A stretch of DNA of 64,000 nucleotides, taken from NCBI RefSeq assembly GCF_009711265.1, contig NZ_WMII01000018.1:1-64000 (forward strand), given 5' to 3'. Under the pieces are notes generated by a model that worked only from the letters and a program-made list of their open reading frames with translations, had not been told where the DNA came from and made no database searches. This document shows positions 25,235 through 35,984 of this stretch, piece after piece (position 1 is the stretch's first letter; each line of letters opens with the position of its first letter). Position numbers and translations under genes: made by a program. Source of the DNA: Paracoccus shanxieyensis (lineage in GTDB: Bacteria; Pseudomonadota; Alphaproteobacteria; Rhodobacterales; Rhodobacteraceae).

Positions 25235-26133
25235 AGCCCCTCATCCGTGCCCAGCATGATGTTCAGGTTCTGGACCGCCGCGCCGGATGCCCCCTTGCCA
25301 AGGTTGTCCAGAACGGCAACCAGCACCGCGCAGCCGTTTTCGGCATCGCCATGCACCGAGATTTCCAGCCGGTTCGTGTCGTTCAGCTTGGTCGGCACGA
25401 CGCGGGCCTCGGCATCGACCACGCTGATGAAACGCTGGCCATCGTAATGGGCCGCCAGCGCGGCGCGCAGATTGTCCAGATTGCGCTGGCCGTTCAGATG
25501 CAGCGGGATCTGCACCGCCATGCCTTGCGCGAAATTGCCGACCGAGGGCGCAAAGACCGGGCGCGCACCCAGACCGGCATATTTCACGATCTCGGGCAGG
25601 TGCTTGTGCTTTTGCGCCAGCGCATAGACGAAGGCCGCAGGGGCCTCGCCCCGGTCATATTCGCCGATCAGTTCCTTGCCGCCGCCGGTATAGCCCGACA
25701 CGGCATTGATCGACAAAGCCTCATCCGGGGCGATCAGACCGGCCTTGACCAGCGGAGCCAGCAGGGCAATCGCGCCGGTGGAATAGCAGCCGGGATTGGA
25801 CAGGTATTTCGCCCCGGCAATCGCTGTGCGGGCATCCGGCGTCAGTTCGGCGAAACCGAAGACCCAGTCGGGATCGACGCGATGCGCGGTCGAGGCGTCG
25901 ATGAAGCGCACGTCCAGACCCTCGGCCAGCGCAACGGCGTCCTTGGCCGGGCCGTCGGGCAGGCACAGGATCGCCACATCGGCGGCGGCCATGGCGTCAC
26001 GGCGTGCCCCGGCCTCTTTGCGGCGGGCGGGATCGATCTGGATCAGTTCGACATCGCTGCGCTGTTGCAGACGGTCACGGATCTGCAGGCCCGTCGTGCC
26101 AGCTTCGCCGTCGATGAAAACCTTGTGTGCCAT
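25225..26133 (-). CDS. argC: N-acetyl-gamma-glutamyl-phosphate reductase, type 2
   Basis: 302 residues from ATG 26133, behind GGAGG. It reduces N-acetylglutamyl phosphate to the semialdehyde with NADPH in arginine synthesis. The N-terminal nucleotide site reads GEAGTTGLQI. The catalytic Cys116 is in LSNPGCYSTGA, and HKHLPEI and GNFAQGMAV are typical of the short type 2 enzyme. No other arginine gene is adjacent. Confidence 0.92.
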   Translation of the reverse strand: MAHKVFIDGEAGTTGLQIRDRLQQRSDVELIQIDPARRKEAGARRDAMAAADVAILCLPDGPAKDAVALAEGLDVRFIDASTAHRVDPDWVFGFAELTPDARTAIAGAKYLSNPGCYSTGAIALLAPLVKAGLIAPDEALSINAVSGYTGGGKELIGEYDRGEAPAAFVYALAQKHKHLPEIVKYAGLGARPVFAPSVGNFAQGMAVQIPLHLNGQRNLDNLRAALAAHYDGQRFISVVDAEARVVPTKLNDTNRLEISVHGDAENGCAVLVAVLDNLGKGASGAAVQNLNIMLGTDEGLGL

Positions 26134-26211
26134 GGGGCCTCCTGCATTTGCGCGCATGATTAGCGCGGCTGGACCTGCGGGACAACGGTTCACATGGTTG
26201 TCACGAAGTGG

Positions 26212-26553
26212 TCACACCGCGCACAGGTCCGAGCGGGTCAGGAACCGTTTTTCGCGCCCGTTGTCCAGACTGAACATGCCGCCGCGACCGGGCACCACGT
26301 CGATGATCAGCCGCGTGTGCTTCCACGCCTCATATTGGCTGGCCGAGATATAGAAGGGCATGCCGCCGATCTCTCCCAGTTTGACATCGCGTTCGCCGAT
26401 GCGGAAATCGCCCTGCGCATAACACATGGGGGATGACCCGTCGCAGCAGCCGCCCGACTGGTGAAACATCACCGGGCCATGATCGGCGATGATCTCGGAC
26501 AGCAATTCCAGCGCGGCAGGGGTCGCCTCGACCTGATCCAGAACGGTATTCAT
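26212..26553 (-). CDS. DUF779 protein associated with aldehyde dehydrogenase
   Basis: 113 residues. The family signature is present: HQSGGCCDGSSPMC with three cysteines that could bind metal, then KHTRLIIDVVPGRGGMFSL. Genes of this family lie next to acetaldehyde-type aldehyde dehydrogenases and their role is not settled. Here it overlaps the topoisomerase IB gene by 4 bases and follows the dehydrogenase gene one position later. Confidence 0.85.
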   Translation of the reverse strand: MNTVLDQVEATPAALELLSEIIADHGPVMFHQSGGCCDGSSPMCYAQGDFRIGERDVKLGEIGGMPFYISASQYEAWKHTRLIIDVVPGRGGMFSLDNGREKRFLTRSDLCAV

Positions 26554-27617
26554 GTTTTCAGCCTTTTCTTCAGCAGGCGCATCACCTGACGTTCCTCGGC
26601 GGTCAGATCGGTGCCATCCAGCGACTGTTCGATTTCGTCGCGCAGCACGATCTTCAGATCATCCGCCAGATAGGCGTCGATGATCATCGGGTGGATATAG
26701 CATTTCCGGCAGATCGCCGGGGTATTGCCCAAGGTCGCGGCGACCGTGACAATGGCTTCGCGCACGTTGCGCTTGGCGGCGGCTTCGCTGTCGAACGCCT
26801 CATAGGCGGCCAGAGCCATCGCGGCCAGCACCGTGCCGGTCCATGTGCGGAAATCCTTGGCCGTCACCTCGCGCCCGGAAATGTCACGCAGATAGTCGTT
26901 CACCTCGGTCGAGGTGACGCTGCACCGGGTGCCGTCCTCGTCCAGATATTGAAACAGCCGCTGGCCCGGCAGATCCTGAACCTTGCGCAGCGTGGTGGCG
27001 ACGCGGCGGTCGCGCAGCCCGATATCCCATTCCTTGCCGCCCTTGCCCTTGAAGCGGAACTGCACATTGCTGCCGCTGATGCGGGCATGACGGTCGCGCA
27101 ATGTGGTCAGGCCGTGCGATTTGTTGTCGCGGGCATAGATGTCATTGCCGACCCGGATCATCGTCACCTCCAGCAGATGCACGATGGTCGCCAGCACCTT
27201 GTCGGCCCCCAGACCGCGCAGTGACATGTCGGCATCGACGCGGGCGCGGATCCTGGGCAGGCTGGCGGCGAAGTCCAGCATATGTTCAAACTTGGCGCTG
27301 TCGCGGAACGCCCGGAACTTGGGGTGATAGCGGTATTGCTTGCGCCCGCGCGCATCGCGTCCGGTCGCTTGCAGATGCCCGCGCGGATTGGCGCAGATCC
27401 AGACATCGGCATAGGCGGGCGGGATCGCCAGTGCGCGGATGCGGTCCAGCGTGCGCTTGTCGCGCAGCAGATCGCCCTTGGCATCGCGATAGGAAAACCC
27501 CTTGCCGCTGCGGCGTCGGGTGATGCCCGGCATGTCGTCGCTGACATGCACCAGACCCGCATCGCTGGCGGCGTCCTTGGGGTCGACGATCAGGCTGTCC
27601 TTGGGCATGGCGGCCAT
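26550..27617 (-). CDS. DNA topoisomerase IB
   Basis: 355 residues from ATG 27617 (27608 is an alternative). The poxvirus-type enzyme relaxes supercoils through a 3'-phosphotyrosine. The catalytic domain shows VRVGNDIYARDN-type residues (VTMIRVGNDIYA), the Arg in FRTWTGTV and the active Tyr in AICRKCYIHP. The N-terminal DNA-clamp domain is present. The gene lies inside the aldehyde dehydrogenase operon, coupled by overlap to the DUF779 gene, which looks like an insertion between two usual neighbours. Confidence 0.9.
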   Translation of the reverse strand: MAAMPKDSLIVDPKDAASDAGLVHVSDDMPGITRRRSGKGFSYRDAKGDLLRDKRTLDRIRALAIPPAYADVWICANPRGHLQATGRDARGRKQYRYHPKFRAFRDSAKFEHMLDFAASLPRIRARVDADMSLRGLGADKVLATIVHLLEVTMIRVGNDIYARDNKSHGLTTLRDRHARISGSNVQFRFKGKGGKEWDIGLRDRRVATTLRKVQDLPGQRLFQYLDEDGTRCSVTSTEVNDYLRDISGREVTAKDFRTWTGTVLAAMALAAYEAFDSEAAAKRNVREAIVTVAATLGNTPAICRKCYIHPMIIDAYLADDLKIVLRDEIEQSLDGTDLTAEERQVMRLLKKRLKT

Positions 27618-27707
27618 CCGGCTTGCGGGGCTATCGGGACAAACGCCGCGACCCCGCCACGGGTTCACCGGGCAGACCGCGAAGGCCCGCCCGGCAAGGT
27701 CATGCGG

Positions 27708-29234
<1,527 letters not shown>

Positions 29235-29250
29235 GTGTTCCTCCATTCAC

Positions 29251-29269
29251 ACCGGCTCCTCCTGCCGGT
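29251..29269 (-). promoter_or_regulatory. Leader stem-loop of the aldehyde dehydrogenase gene
   Basis: An inverted repeat, ACCGGC-TCCTCCT-GCCGGT, lies 16 bases upstream of the start codon, inside the 107-base space after the regulator gene. It could be a leader hairpin or an operator for the regulator; the sequence does not distinguish these. Confidence 0.3.
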
Positions 29270-29341
29270 TTCATGAAGTCAGTTTGAACCGCCCGGCGCA
29301 CAAATCAACGCGGCCATCCATGCCGCAGCGCGGAATGTGTT

Positions 29342-30325
29342 TCACCCACGGGACAGTCGCCCCGGATTTTCCGAAATACCCAGCCGCTGCATCCGCCGAT
29401 ACAGCGTCGCGCGTCCGACCCCCAGCGCGCGGGCCGCGGCCGAGACATTGCCTTCGGCCCGGGCCAGCGCCCGAATCACCGCAGCGCGTTCGGCACGTTC
29501 AAAGCCCGTCACCTCATCGTCGCGGCCAAACAGGTCCGATGCGGGACGCGGGCGCAGCACGCCTTCCTTTTCCAGCCCGAAGGCACGACGGGCCGCGCGG
29601 TTCGCGCCGATGGCCAGATCGTCCTTGTCCACGGCGACCAGCGCCTCGATCCCATCGGTCTGCGCCGACAGGATGCGCGCGCCGGGAAACGAGGCGCGAA
29701 AGAACGCCGCCTCGATCTGCCGGGCGCTTTGCGCGACCTGCGCGCCGATCAGCGCGTTCCAGCGCTCGGTGTGATCCGACCGGGCCGAGCTGACATCCAG
29801 CGCCCCGATCAGCCGCCCGTCCGGGCCCCAGATCGGCGCATCCATGCAGGACAGCCCGGTATTGCGGGCATAGAAATGTTCGTCGCGATGGATCGTGACC
29901 TGCCGCCCCTCGGCCAGACAGGTGCCGATGCCATTCGTGCCCTCGGCCTGTTCCGACCAGTCCGTGCCGTTCCACAGCCCCCATTCGCGAAAGGTCTCGG
30001 CATCGGCGTCGTTGACGCGCTGTTCCAGCACGATCCCCGAGGCATCCGTCAGCAGCACATTGCAGCCGGTCGGGCAGACAAGCTGGAACAACTGATCGAG
30101 CTGCGGGCGGGCGACGGTCAGAAACCCGTCCAGCCGTTCGCGGCGCTCGGCCAGTTCACGGGTGGTCATGGCCTGGATCTGCGGCGCGCGCGCCGGATCA
30201 AGCCCGTGTTTCAGCATCGAGCGGCGCCAGCTTGCGGCCAGCCGCGTCACGGCGGCGGGCGATGCCGATGCAAGGGCAACGCGGTCTTCGTGGCGATCTT
30301 CGGGCAAGGCTCCCCCCTTTCCCAT
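29342..30325 (-). CDS. AcoR-like regulator with GAF and Fis-type HTH domains, no AAA+ domain
   Basis: 327 residues. An N-terminal activator region (SWRRSMLKHGLDP) leads to a GAF-like sensor with NGTDWSEQAEGTNGIG and GLSCMDAPIWGPDG. A middle segment (IEALVAVDKDDLAIGANRAA) resembles the PAS-like linker of AcoR. The C-terminus is a Fis-type helix-turn-helix (NVSAAARALGVGRATLYRRM). The sigma-54-contacting AAA+ domain is missing: there is no Walker A or GAFTGA. It is probably an activator or repressor of the downstream aldehyde dehydrogenase gene that works with a different sigma factor. The start codon lacks a good binding site, so the first residues are uncertain. Confidence 0.85.
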   Translation of the reverse strand: MGKGGALPEDRHEDRVALASASPAAVTRLAASWRRSMLKHGLDPARAPQIQAMTTRELAERRERLDGFLTVARPQLDQLFQLVCPTGCNVLLTDASGIVLEQRVNDADAETFREWGLWNGTDWSEQAEGTNGIGTCLAEGRQVTIHRDEHFYARNTGLSCMDAPIWGPDGRLIGALDVSSARSDHTERWNALIGAQVAQSARQIEAAFFRASFPGARILSAQTDGIEALVAVDKDDLAIGANRAARRAFGLEKEGVLRPRPASDLFGRDDEVTGFERAERAAVIRALARAEGNVSAAARALGVGRATLYRRMQRLGISENPGRLSRG

Positions 30326-30365
30326 ATCCGGCCATTATTGCGCGTGCGGGGCGGTCGGGCAAATG

Positions 30366-30396
30366 AAAAACCCCGGCCAGGGATGGGCCGGGGTTT
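30366..30396 (-). terminator. Rho-independent terminator of the alpha-2-macroglobulin gene
   Basis: A perfect 11-base stem AAACCCCGGCC/GGCCGGGGTTT (30368-30378, 30386-30396) with a 7-base loop is followed on the minus strand by five T (complement of 30366-30370). It lies 5 bases beyond the gene's stop codon. Confidence 0.85.
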
Positions 30397-30400
30397 GTCT

Positions 30401-33400
30401 TCAGGGGGTGACGGTGACTGTGCCGCCATCGCTCCATGCGCGGTATTCGGGGCGATACATGTCCTCGACGCTGGCGGCGGGGTGGCGGAACGTGCCGGGT
30501 GTCACGGCGCGCAGGATATAGACCAGCGTGAACGGGTCTTCGCTGGTCCAGGTCAGCGCGGCGGCGAACCGGTCGGCGCGGAACTCGGTCATCTCGGCAT
30601 CGGTCTGCCCCTCCAGCCAGTCCAGCGCCGAGACATCGCCCGCCCGGATCAGGTTCGGGTTGTCGATCTCCCAGCCGGCGGGCAGGGGGTCGCTGACGAT
30701 CAGCCGACCGCCGCCTGCCTGCTGCGGCTGGACGGTGATCCGGGCCACCATGCGCGTGCCCTGCGCCACGGATGCCGGGTCGATCGCCTCACCCTCGGTC
30801 GAGAAATAGCTGCGGCTGATCTGATAGCCGCGCCCGCCCGCTGCCGGAGGGCCGGCAGGCTTGCCGGTCGCGGTCAGCGTCACCTCCAGAGGCGTGTCGC
30901 CGCTATTGGCGATGGCGGCATCGGCGTCGGGCAGGGCGGTAACGGGCTGGTTCAGCGCCACGCCGTTCAGCATCGCGGGCGGCGTCGATTGCGACAGCGC
31001 CCGCGCCGCCATCACCGTCCAGACCGATTCCTGCGTGGACAGGCTGCGCCCGTCTTCCTGCGCCCGCGCGATGCGTTCGGCGACCTGACTGGTCAGTTCG
31101 GTGGTGTCGATCACCTGGGTCTTTGCCTCGGCCGCCAGGGCCAGCATGGCGGTGGCATCGCGCAGCTTGGTGCCGTAATCGCTGCGGAAGCCATAAGGTT
31201 CGGGCGCGCCAAGGTTCAGCAGATTGCGGGCCTGCGTGAACATGCGGTCGGCGCGCTGCTGATCGCCATAGGATGCCAGCGCCGCCCCCAGATTGGCCGC
31301 AGCCATCGGTGTGGCAAAGGCCCCCGCCGCCGTGTCCGCGTAATAGCGCAGATCGCCCACTGTCGCCGCGCGTTCGCGGGCCAGAACCGCCAGCGCATAG
31401 GCAAGGGCCGCGTTGTCTTCGGGGTCTGCCGCGCTGGGCTCGGTGGCGTAATTGGCGCGGTTGCGCAGGTTGTCGATGGCCTGACGGAAGGCGGTGTCCG
31501 GCACGGCATAGCCCGCCGCACGGGCCTTGGACAGGAAGTCGGTCACATAGGCCTCAAGCCACAGATCGCCGCTGTCGGCCTGCCACAGCCCGAAGCCGCC
31601 ATTGCTGCCCTGCCGGGTCAGGATCTGGGTGATCGCCTGTTGGACCTGCTGGCCGGTATCGCCCGCCTCCTTCACGCCCCCACCTTCCACGCCCTCGGTG
31701 GCGGCAAGGCCGGGCAGATACAACAGCGGCATTGCCCCCGAGGTCAATTGCTCGGTGCAGCCATAGGGATAGCGGTCCAGCCGCGCGATGGCACCCGCCA
31801 CGTCCAGCCGCGCATAGGGCCCGACTGCCGCCGTCAGCATCGCGCCGGGCAGAATGCCCTGCGTCAGCGCGGGCGGCAGGGTGATGCTTTGGCCGGGCGC
31901 GACGACCAGCCGGTCCTGACGCTGGATGTCGGTTTCGTTCAGCGCCACGGGGATCACGATGTCCTTGGTCAGCGCCTGCCCGTCGGGCGTGGTCAGCGTC
32001 AGGCGCAGATTGGCGCGGCCTTCGGACATGCCGGCGGTCACCGGCATCTGCACCTGCGCCTCGGCCCGGTCGGCCAGCGTCACGCTGTCCACGGGCAGGG
32101 TCAGGCTCACCGGCGCATCGCCTCCGGTCTGTTCGACCGCCAGCCCCATCTGCCCCGAGGGGCCGGTCGCATGGGTCAGCCGCAGGCCGACCTGCGCCTG
32201 ATCGCCCGGCGCAAGGAAGGCGGGCGCGGTCACGGTCATCACCACCGGGTCGCGCACCAGCACCGAGGCATCGGCCTGCCCCACGCCCTTGGCCGACCAG
32301 ACCACGGCCATGACGCGGACCTCGCCGTTGAAATCGCCGACCGGCACCTGCACCGTGGCCGTGCCGTCCGGGCCAAGCGTGACCGGGCCGGAAAACCAGC
32401 TCATCAGCTTTTCCGTGGGCGGCGGGGCTTCGGCATTGCTGGCAAGGCTGGCATCGCCGCCTTCGCGCAGCGCACCGTCCGGCGCGCCGGTGGGCAGGAT
32501 CAGCCGCCCATACAGATCGCGCAGGCCCACGCCAAGGCGGCGCTGGCCGAAATAGTGATCCGAGGGATCGGGCGGGGTGAATTTGGTCAGGTTCAGGATG
32601 CCCTGATCCACGGCGGCGATGGTGGCCTGCACCGTGTCGCCTTCGGCGGCGCCTTCGACGCGCAGGGTCACGGGAACCGTGCCGCGCGGACGGGTTTCCT
32701 GGGGCGCCTCGATGCTGGCGGTCAGCCTGCGGTCGCCGGGATCGACGGCGGCATGGGCCAGACCCAGCGCCCGGATCGGCTCGCGCTGGCCGGGGGCCGC
32801 GGCCTCCAGCGGGCGGATGGCGGACACGGTGACATAGACCCCCGCCCCCCAATCGTCCGTCACCGGCATCTCGATGCTGTTTTCGCCCGCTTTCAGCGAG
32901 ACGGTGCGCATCGACACCAGCCGGTTCGACAGCACCGACACGATCCCCATGCCGTCGCTGGCCGCCTGCACCTTCACCTGCGCGGTATCGCCGCTGCGAT
33001 AGGCGGGCTTGTCCAGCACGACCTGCAGCCGGTCGGGCGTGGGCGTGCCTGCATCGGCAATCGCGCCCCAGCCCGCATGGAACTGCACCGAGGACGCGCC
33101 GCCCTGACCCGAGGCAGGTTCGACCACCAGCTCATACTGCCCCCATGCGACGGTGGCGGTAATCTCGGCGGGGGCGTCGCCGGGTTCGGCCGTGCCCTCG
33201 GCGATCCGGCTGCGCGAGGTGATCGCTTCCCAGTTCCATTGTCCGCCGATGGAATACCACTGATAATCCGTGTCGATGCGGTTCAGCACCCAGCGCACGG
33301 GCTGGGCTGCCGGTTTCAGATCGGGGCCGACGGCAACCACGGCAAAGCGCGCCTCGGACCCTTCGGACACGGTGTCGCCCTGAAACAGCGGGCGGATGCC

Positions 33401-35923
33401 GATGACCGGCTGATCCGGCATCACCACCCGCGATTCCACACGCTCGACCGGGCGGCCTGCGCCTTCGCGGATGTCGATGATCGCCTGCGCGTCATAGGGG
33501 CGGGGGCCAAGATCGCCGGGCAGGGTGATCTGCGTCTGATAGCTGCCCGTCGCATCGGTCGAACCGCCGGGCAGGCTGTTCGTCACCGGCGAGGCATCGT
33601 CGTCTTCGCGGCCAAAGGCAAAGCCGTCAAAGCCTGCCAGCCTGCGGGTTGGCGACAGGCGCAACTGGCCTTCGACCGGCAGATTGGCGGCGGGCGCGCC
33701 GAACAGCCAGCGCGCGGTCAGCGACAGATCCAGCGTGCCGCCCGCCCGCGCCGCGCCTTCGGGCAGGGAGGGGGTGAAGTCGATGCGCTCGGGCAGGAAA
33801 TCCTCGACCAGCAGGCGCTGGGTGGCCAGGGCCGGGCCATCGGCCTCGGCGCGCAGTTCCAGCCGCCATGTGCCGCGTGGCGCATTGCCGGGGATCTGCC
33901 AGTTGACGGTCGCGCCCCCCGCAGCAGCGGCGGTGGGGGCAAGGCGCGTGGCCTCGACCCCATCGGGACGCAGGACCACGGCGGTCAAGGGCAGGTTCTC
34001 CAGCGCACGGGCATCGGCGTCGCGGGCCAGAATCGTGGCGTTCACCGTTTCGCCCACGCGATAGGCGCCGCGATCGGTCGTCACGAACAGGTCGATGGGC
34101 GGGGCAGGCGGCGCGCCTTCGACGCCGCGATCGGACAGATCGAATTCCGGGTCCGACAGCGACAGAAAGGCCATGTCACGCGGCGCAAGATTGTCGCCTT
34201 CGCCCTGCCAATAGGTCACGGTGACCAGCGCGGGGGCCGCGCCATCCTTGCCAAGTGCCAGCCCCGGCGCGAAACGCGCCACGCCCTGATCGTCGGTCAC
34301 GGTCTTGGCCAGCACCTCGTTCGAGCGGCTGACCAGCGCCACCTCGGCATCGACCTTGGCCGAGGTGTCTTTCAGGCTGCGCACCGCGACCGTCAGCCCG
34401 TCCGTCCCCGAGAAGGTGGAAATCCCGAAATCCGAAATGACGAACCACTGCGCCGCAAGCCCGGTATCCGAGACGTTTTCGTTCTGGATCCCGGCCTGAA
34501 GGATATAGATACCGGGCTCCAGCGGGCCTGCCTCGGCGGGAATGGCCAGACTGGTGGTCAGTTCGCGGTTCAGCACGTCCTGCCCCACGGGCTTGGCCAC
34601 CTGCGCCGTGCCCTTCCAGACCTCGCGCGCCATCTGGTCGCTGAAATAATCCGCCTGCCAGCTGTCCAGAGGCTTGGCGAACATGTCCTCGGTCATGGCG
34701 CGGATCAGGTTGCGGTCCGAGATCTTCAGCAAACCCAGGTTCAGCTGATCGGCATTCACCGTCACCACCGACAGCCGCTGATCGCCCGAGGCGGGCAGCA
34801 CATAGGCCCGGCCCGCAAAGCGGACCTCGGGGCTGCGGTCGCGGACATAGCCGGTCAGCGCCACGTCGCGGGCCAGTTTTTCGCCATCCGCCGAAGGCAG
34901 ACCCGCGCGCAGTGTCAGCGCGACCTGTTGGCCATGGGTCAGCCCGCCGATGCACAGACGGTTGCCGTCCGCCTCGACCGTCAGATCGCCGGCGGGCAGG
35001 CGCAGGAACGGCGCATAATCGGTGCCGCTGTCCAGTTCGCGCGACATGACGGCGCAGAAGCGCGGCATCCGGCCTTCGGATCCGACCTGACTGTCGGTGA
35101 CGCGCAAGCCGTTGCGGGCCTCGGATTCCTGCAATGCCGTGGCGATGGCGCTGTCGCCCGGTACCAGAACCGCCGCCAGCCGCAGCGCCTTCAGTGCGTC
35201 GGGGCCACGGCCCAGCCGTTCCTGCGCCATGGCCAGCCATGACAGCGCCCGGGCTGCGACCGCGTCCTGATCGGCGCGCAGATAGCCGTTCACCGCCATC
35301 GAGGCGATGGCCGCCGAGGCATCGCTGCTGTCGGAATCGCTGGTATAAAGCGTCAGCCGCGCAAGGTCCGTCCAGTCGGCGCCGGTATCGTCGCGGGCGA
35401 CGATCTGCGCCGTGATGCGCGCCGCCTCGGCCAGATCGCCGCGATTTTCGGCCTGGGTCGCGGCCTGACGCGCGTCGCCCGCACCCAGTGCGGCATTCAT
35501 CGCCGCGAATGTCCGCGCCTGTGCCTGCGCCGCCGTCAGATCCGGGGCGGCGATGAAGGGCGCGGCCGCCGCACGCGATTCGGCCCGCAGCCGGATCTCG
35601 GCGCTGGTGGCCACGACCCGGCCCGACAGGGCGCCCGCGAAAGCGGCGGGCGCACCTGCGCCTTCGCCCTTGGGGAAACAGGCGCGGGCATTCTGGTTAT
35701 AGGTCAGCGCCGTGCATTGCGCATCGCCCAGACAGGCCTGAATGCAGGCCTGCAACGTGGTGTCGAAGATCTGGCCCAGATCGCCGCCCGGCATGTCGGT
35801 ATCGGCCTGCAACTGGATGCGCTTGGCAGGCAGCGGCCCATCCTGTGCGTGAACCGGCATGGCCAGCGACAGCCCAAGGGCCAAGGTTGCGGGAATGATC
35901 CGAAGCCAGCTGCGATCTTGCAT
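30401..35923 (-). CDS. Alpha-2-macroglobulin family protein with N-terminal PAN/Apple domain
   Basis: 1840 residues. A signal peptide (MQDRSWLRIIPATLALGLSL, cleaved near VHAQ) has no lipobox cysteine, so the protein should be periplasmic and soluble, unlike lipoprotein YfhM of E. coli. A PAN/Apple-type domain (about 50-100; CIQAC, CTALTYN, ACFPKG) follows. The macroglobulin domains, including a bait-like region, extend to a thioester motif PYGCTEQ with Cys1389 and Gln1392. The complement-like alpha-helical region and receptor-binding-like C-terminus complete the protein. Such proteins trap proteases at the cell surface or in the periplasm. The usual partner, a PbpC transglycosylase gene, is absent. 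The gene is single, ending in a strong terminator. Confidence 0.92.
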   Translation of the reverse strand: MQDRSWLRIIPATLALGLSLAMPVHAQDGPLPAKRIQLQADTDMPGGDLGQIFDTTLQACIQACLGDAQCTALTYNQNARACFPKGEGAGAPAAFAGALSGRVVATSAEIRLRAESRAAAAPFIAAPDLTAAQAQARTFAAMNAALGAGDARQAATQAENRGDLAEAARITAQIVARDDTGADWTDLARLTLYTSDSDSSDASAAIASMAVNGYLRADQDAVAARALSWLAMAQERLGRGPDALKALRLAAVLVPGDSAIATALQESEARNGLRVTDSQVGSEGRMPRFCAVMSRELDSGTDYAPFLRLPAGDLTVEADGNRLCIGGLTHGQQVALTLRAGLPSADGEKLARDVALTGYVRDRSPEVRFAGRAYVLPASGDQRLSVVTVNADQLNLGLLKISDRNLIRAMTEDMFAKPLDSWQADYFSDQMAREVWKGTAQVAKPVGQDVLNRELTTSLAIPAEAGPLEPGIYILQAGIQNENVSDTGLAAQWFVISDFGISTFSGTDGLTVAVRSLKDTSAKVDAEVALVSRSNEVLAKTVTDDQGVARFAPGLALGKDGAAPALVTVTYWQGEGDNLAPRDMAFLSLSDPEFDLSDRGVEGAPPAPPIDLFVTTDRGAYRVGETVNATILARDADARALENLPLTAVVLRPDGVEATRLAPTAAAAGGATVNWQIPGNAPRGTWRLELRAEADGPALATQRLLVEDFLPERIDFTPSLPEGAARAGGTLDLSLTARWLFGAPAANLPVEGQLRLSPTRRLAGFDGFAFGREDDDASPVTNSLPGGSTDATGSYQTQITLPGDLGPRPYDAQAIIDIREGAGRPVERVESRVVMPDQPVIGIRPLFQGDTVSEGSEARFAVVAVGPDLKPAAQPVRWVLNRIDTDYQWYSIGGQWNWEAITSRSRIAEGTAEPGDAPAEITATVAWGQYELVVEPASGQGGASSVQFHAGWGAIADAGTPTPDRLQVVLDKPAYRSGDTAQVKVQAASDGMGIVSVLSNRLVSMRTVSLKAGENSIEMPVTDDWGAGVYVTVSAIRPLEAAAPGQREPIRALGLAHAAVDPGDRRLTASIEAPQETRPRGTVPVTLRVEGAAEGDTVQATIAAVDQGILNLTKFTPPDPSDHYFGQRRLGVGLRDLYGRLILPTGAPDGALREGGDASLASNAEAPPPTEKLMSWFSGPVTLGPDGTATVQVPVGDFNGEVRVMAVVWSAKGVGQADASVLVRDPVVMTVTAPAFLAPGDQAQVGLRLTHATGPSGQMGLAVEQTGGDAPVSLTLPVDSVTLADRAEAQVQMPVTAGMSEGRANLRLTLTTPDGQALTKDIVIPVALNETDIQRQDRLVVAPGQSITLPPALTQGILPGAMLTAAVGPYARLDVAGAIARLDRYPYGCTEQLTSGAMPLLYLPGLAATEGVEGGGVKEAGDTGQQVQQAITQILTRQGSNGGFGLWQADSGDLWLEAYVTDFLSKARAAGYAVPDTAFRQAIDNLRNRANYATEPSAADPEDNAALAYALAVLARERAATVGDLRYYADTAAGAFATPMAAANLGAALASYGDQQRADRMFTQARNLLNLGAPEPYGFRSDYGTKLRDATAMLALAAEAKTQVIDTTELTSQVAERIARAQEDGRSLSTQESVWTVMAARALSQSTPPAMLNGVALNQPVTALPDADAAIANSGDTPLEVTLTATGKPAGPPAAGGRGYQISRSYFSTEGEAIDPASVAQGTRMVARITVQPQQAGGGRLIVSDPLPAGWEIDNPNLIRAGDVSALDWLEGQTDAEMTEFRADRFAAALTWTSEDPFTLVYILRAVTPGTFRHPAASVEDMYRPEYRAWSDGGTVTVTP

Positions 35924-35984
35924 GATGTCCCCTCCTGCGCGCGCGGCTTCGTTGTCGCATTGCCGCGCGGATCAGGCAATCACG

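Noticed and set aside
29729..35242. An open frame of about 1,840 codons on the plus strand
   Set aside because: It lies antisense to the alpha-2-macroglobulin gene and is rich in Arg, Gly and His with no motif. High GC content makes such mirror frames common. The minus-strand frame has a signal peptide and domains.
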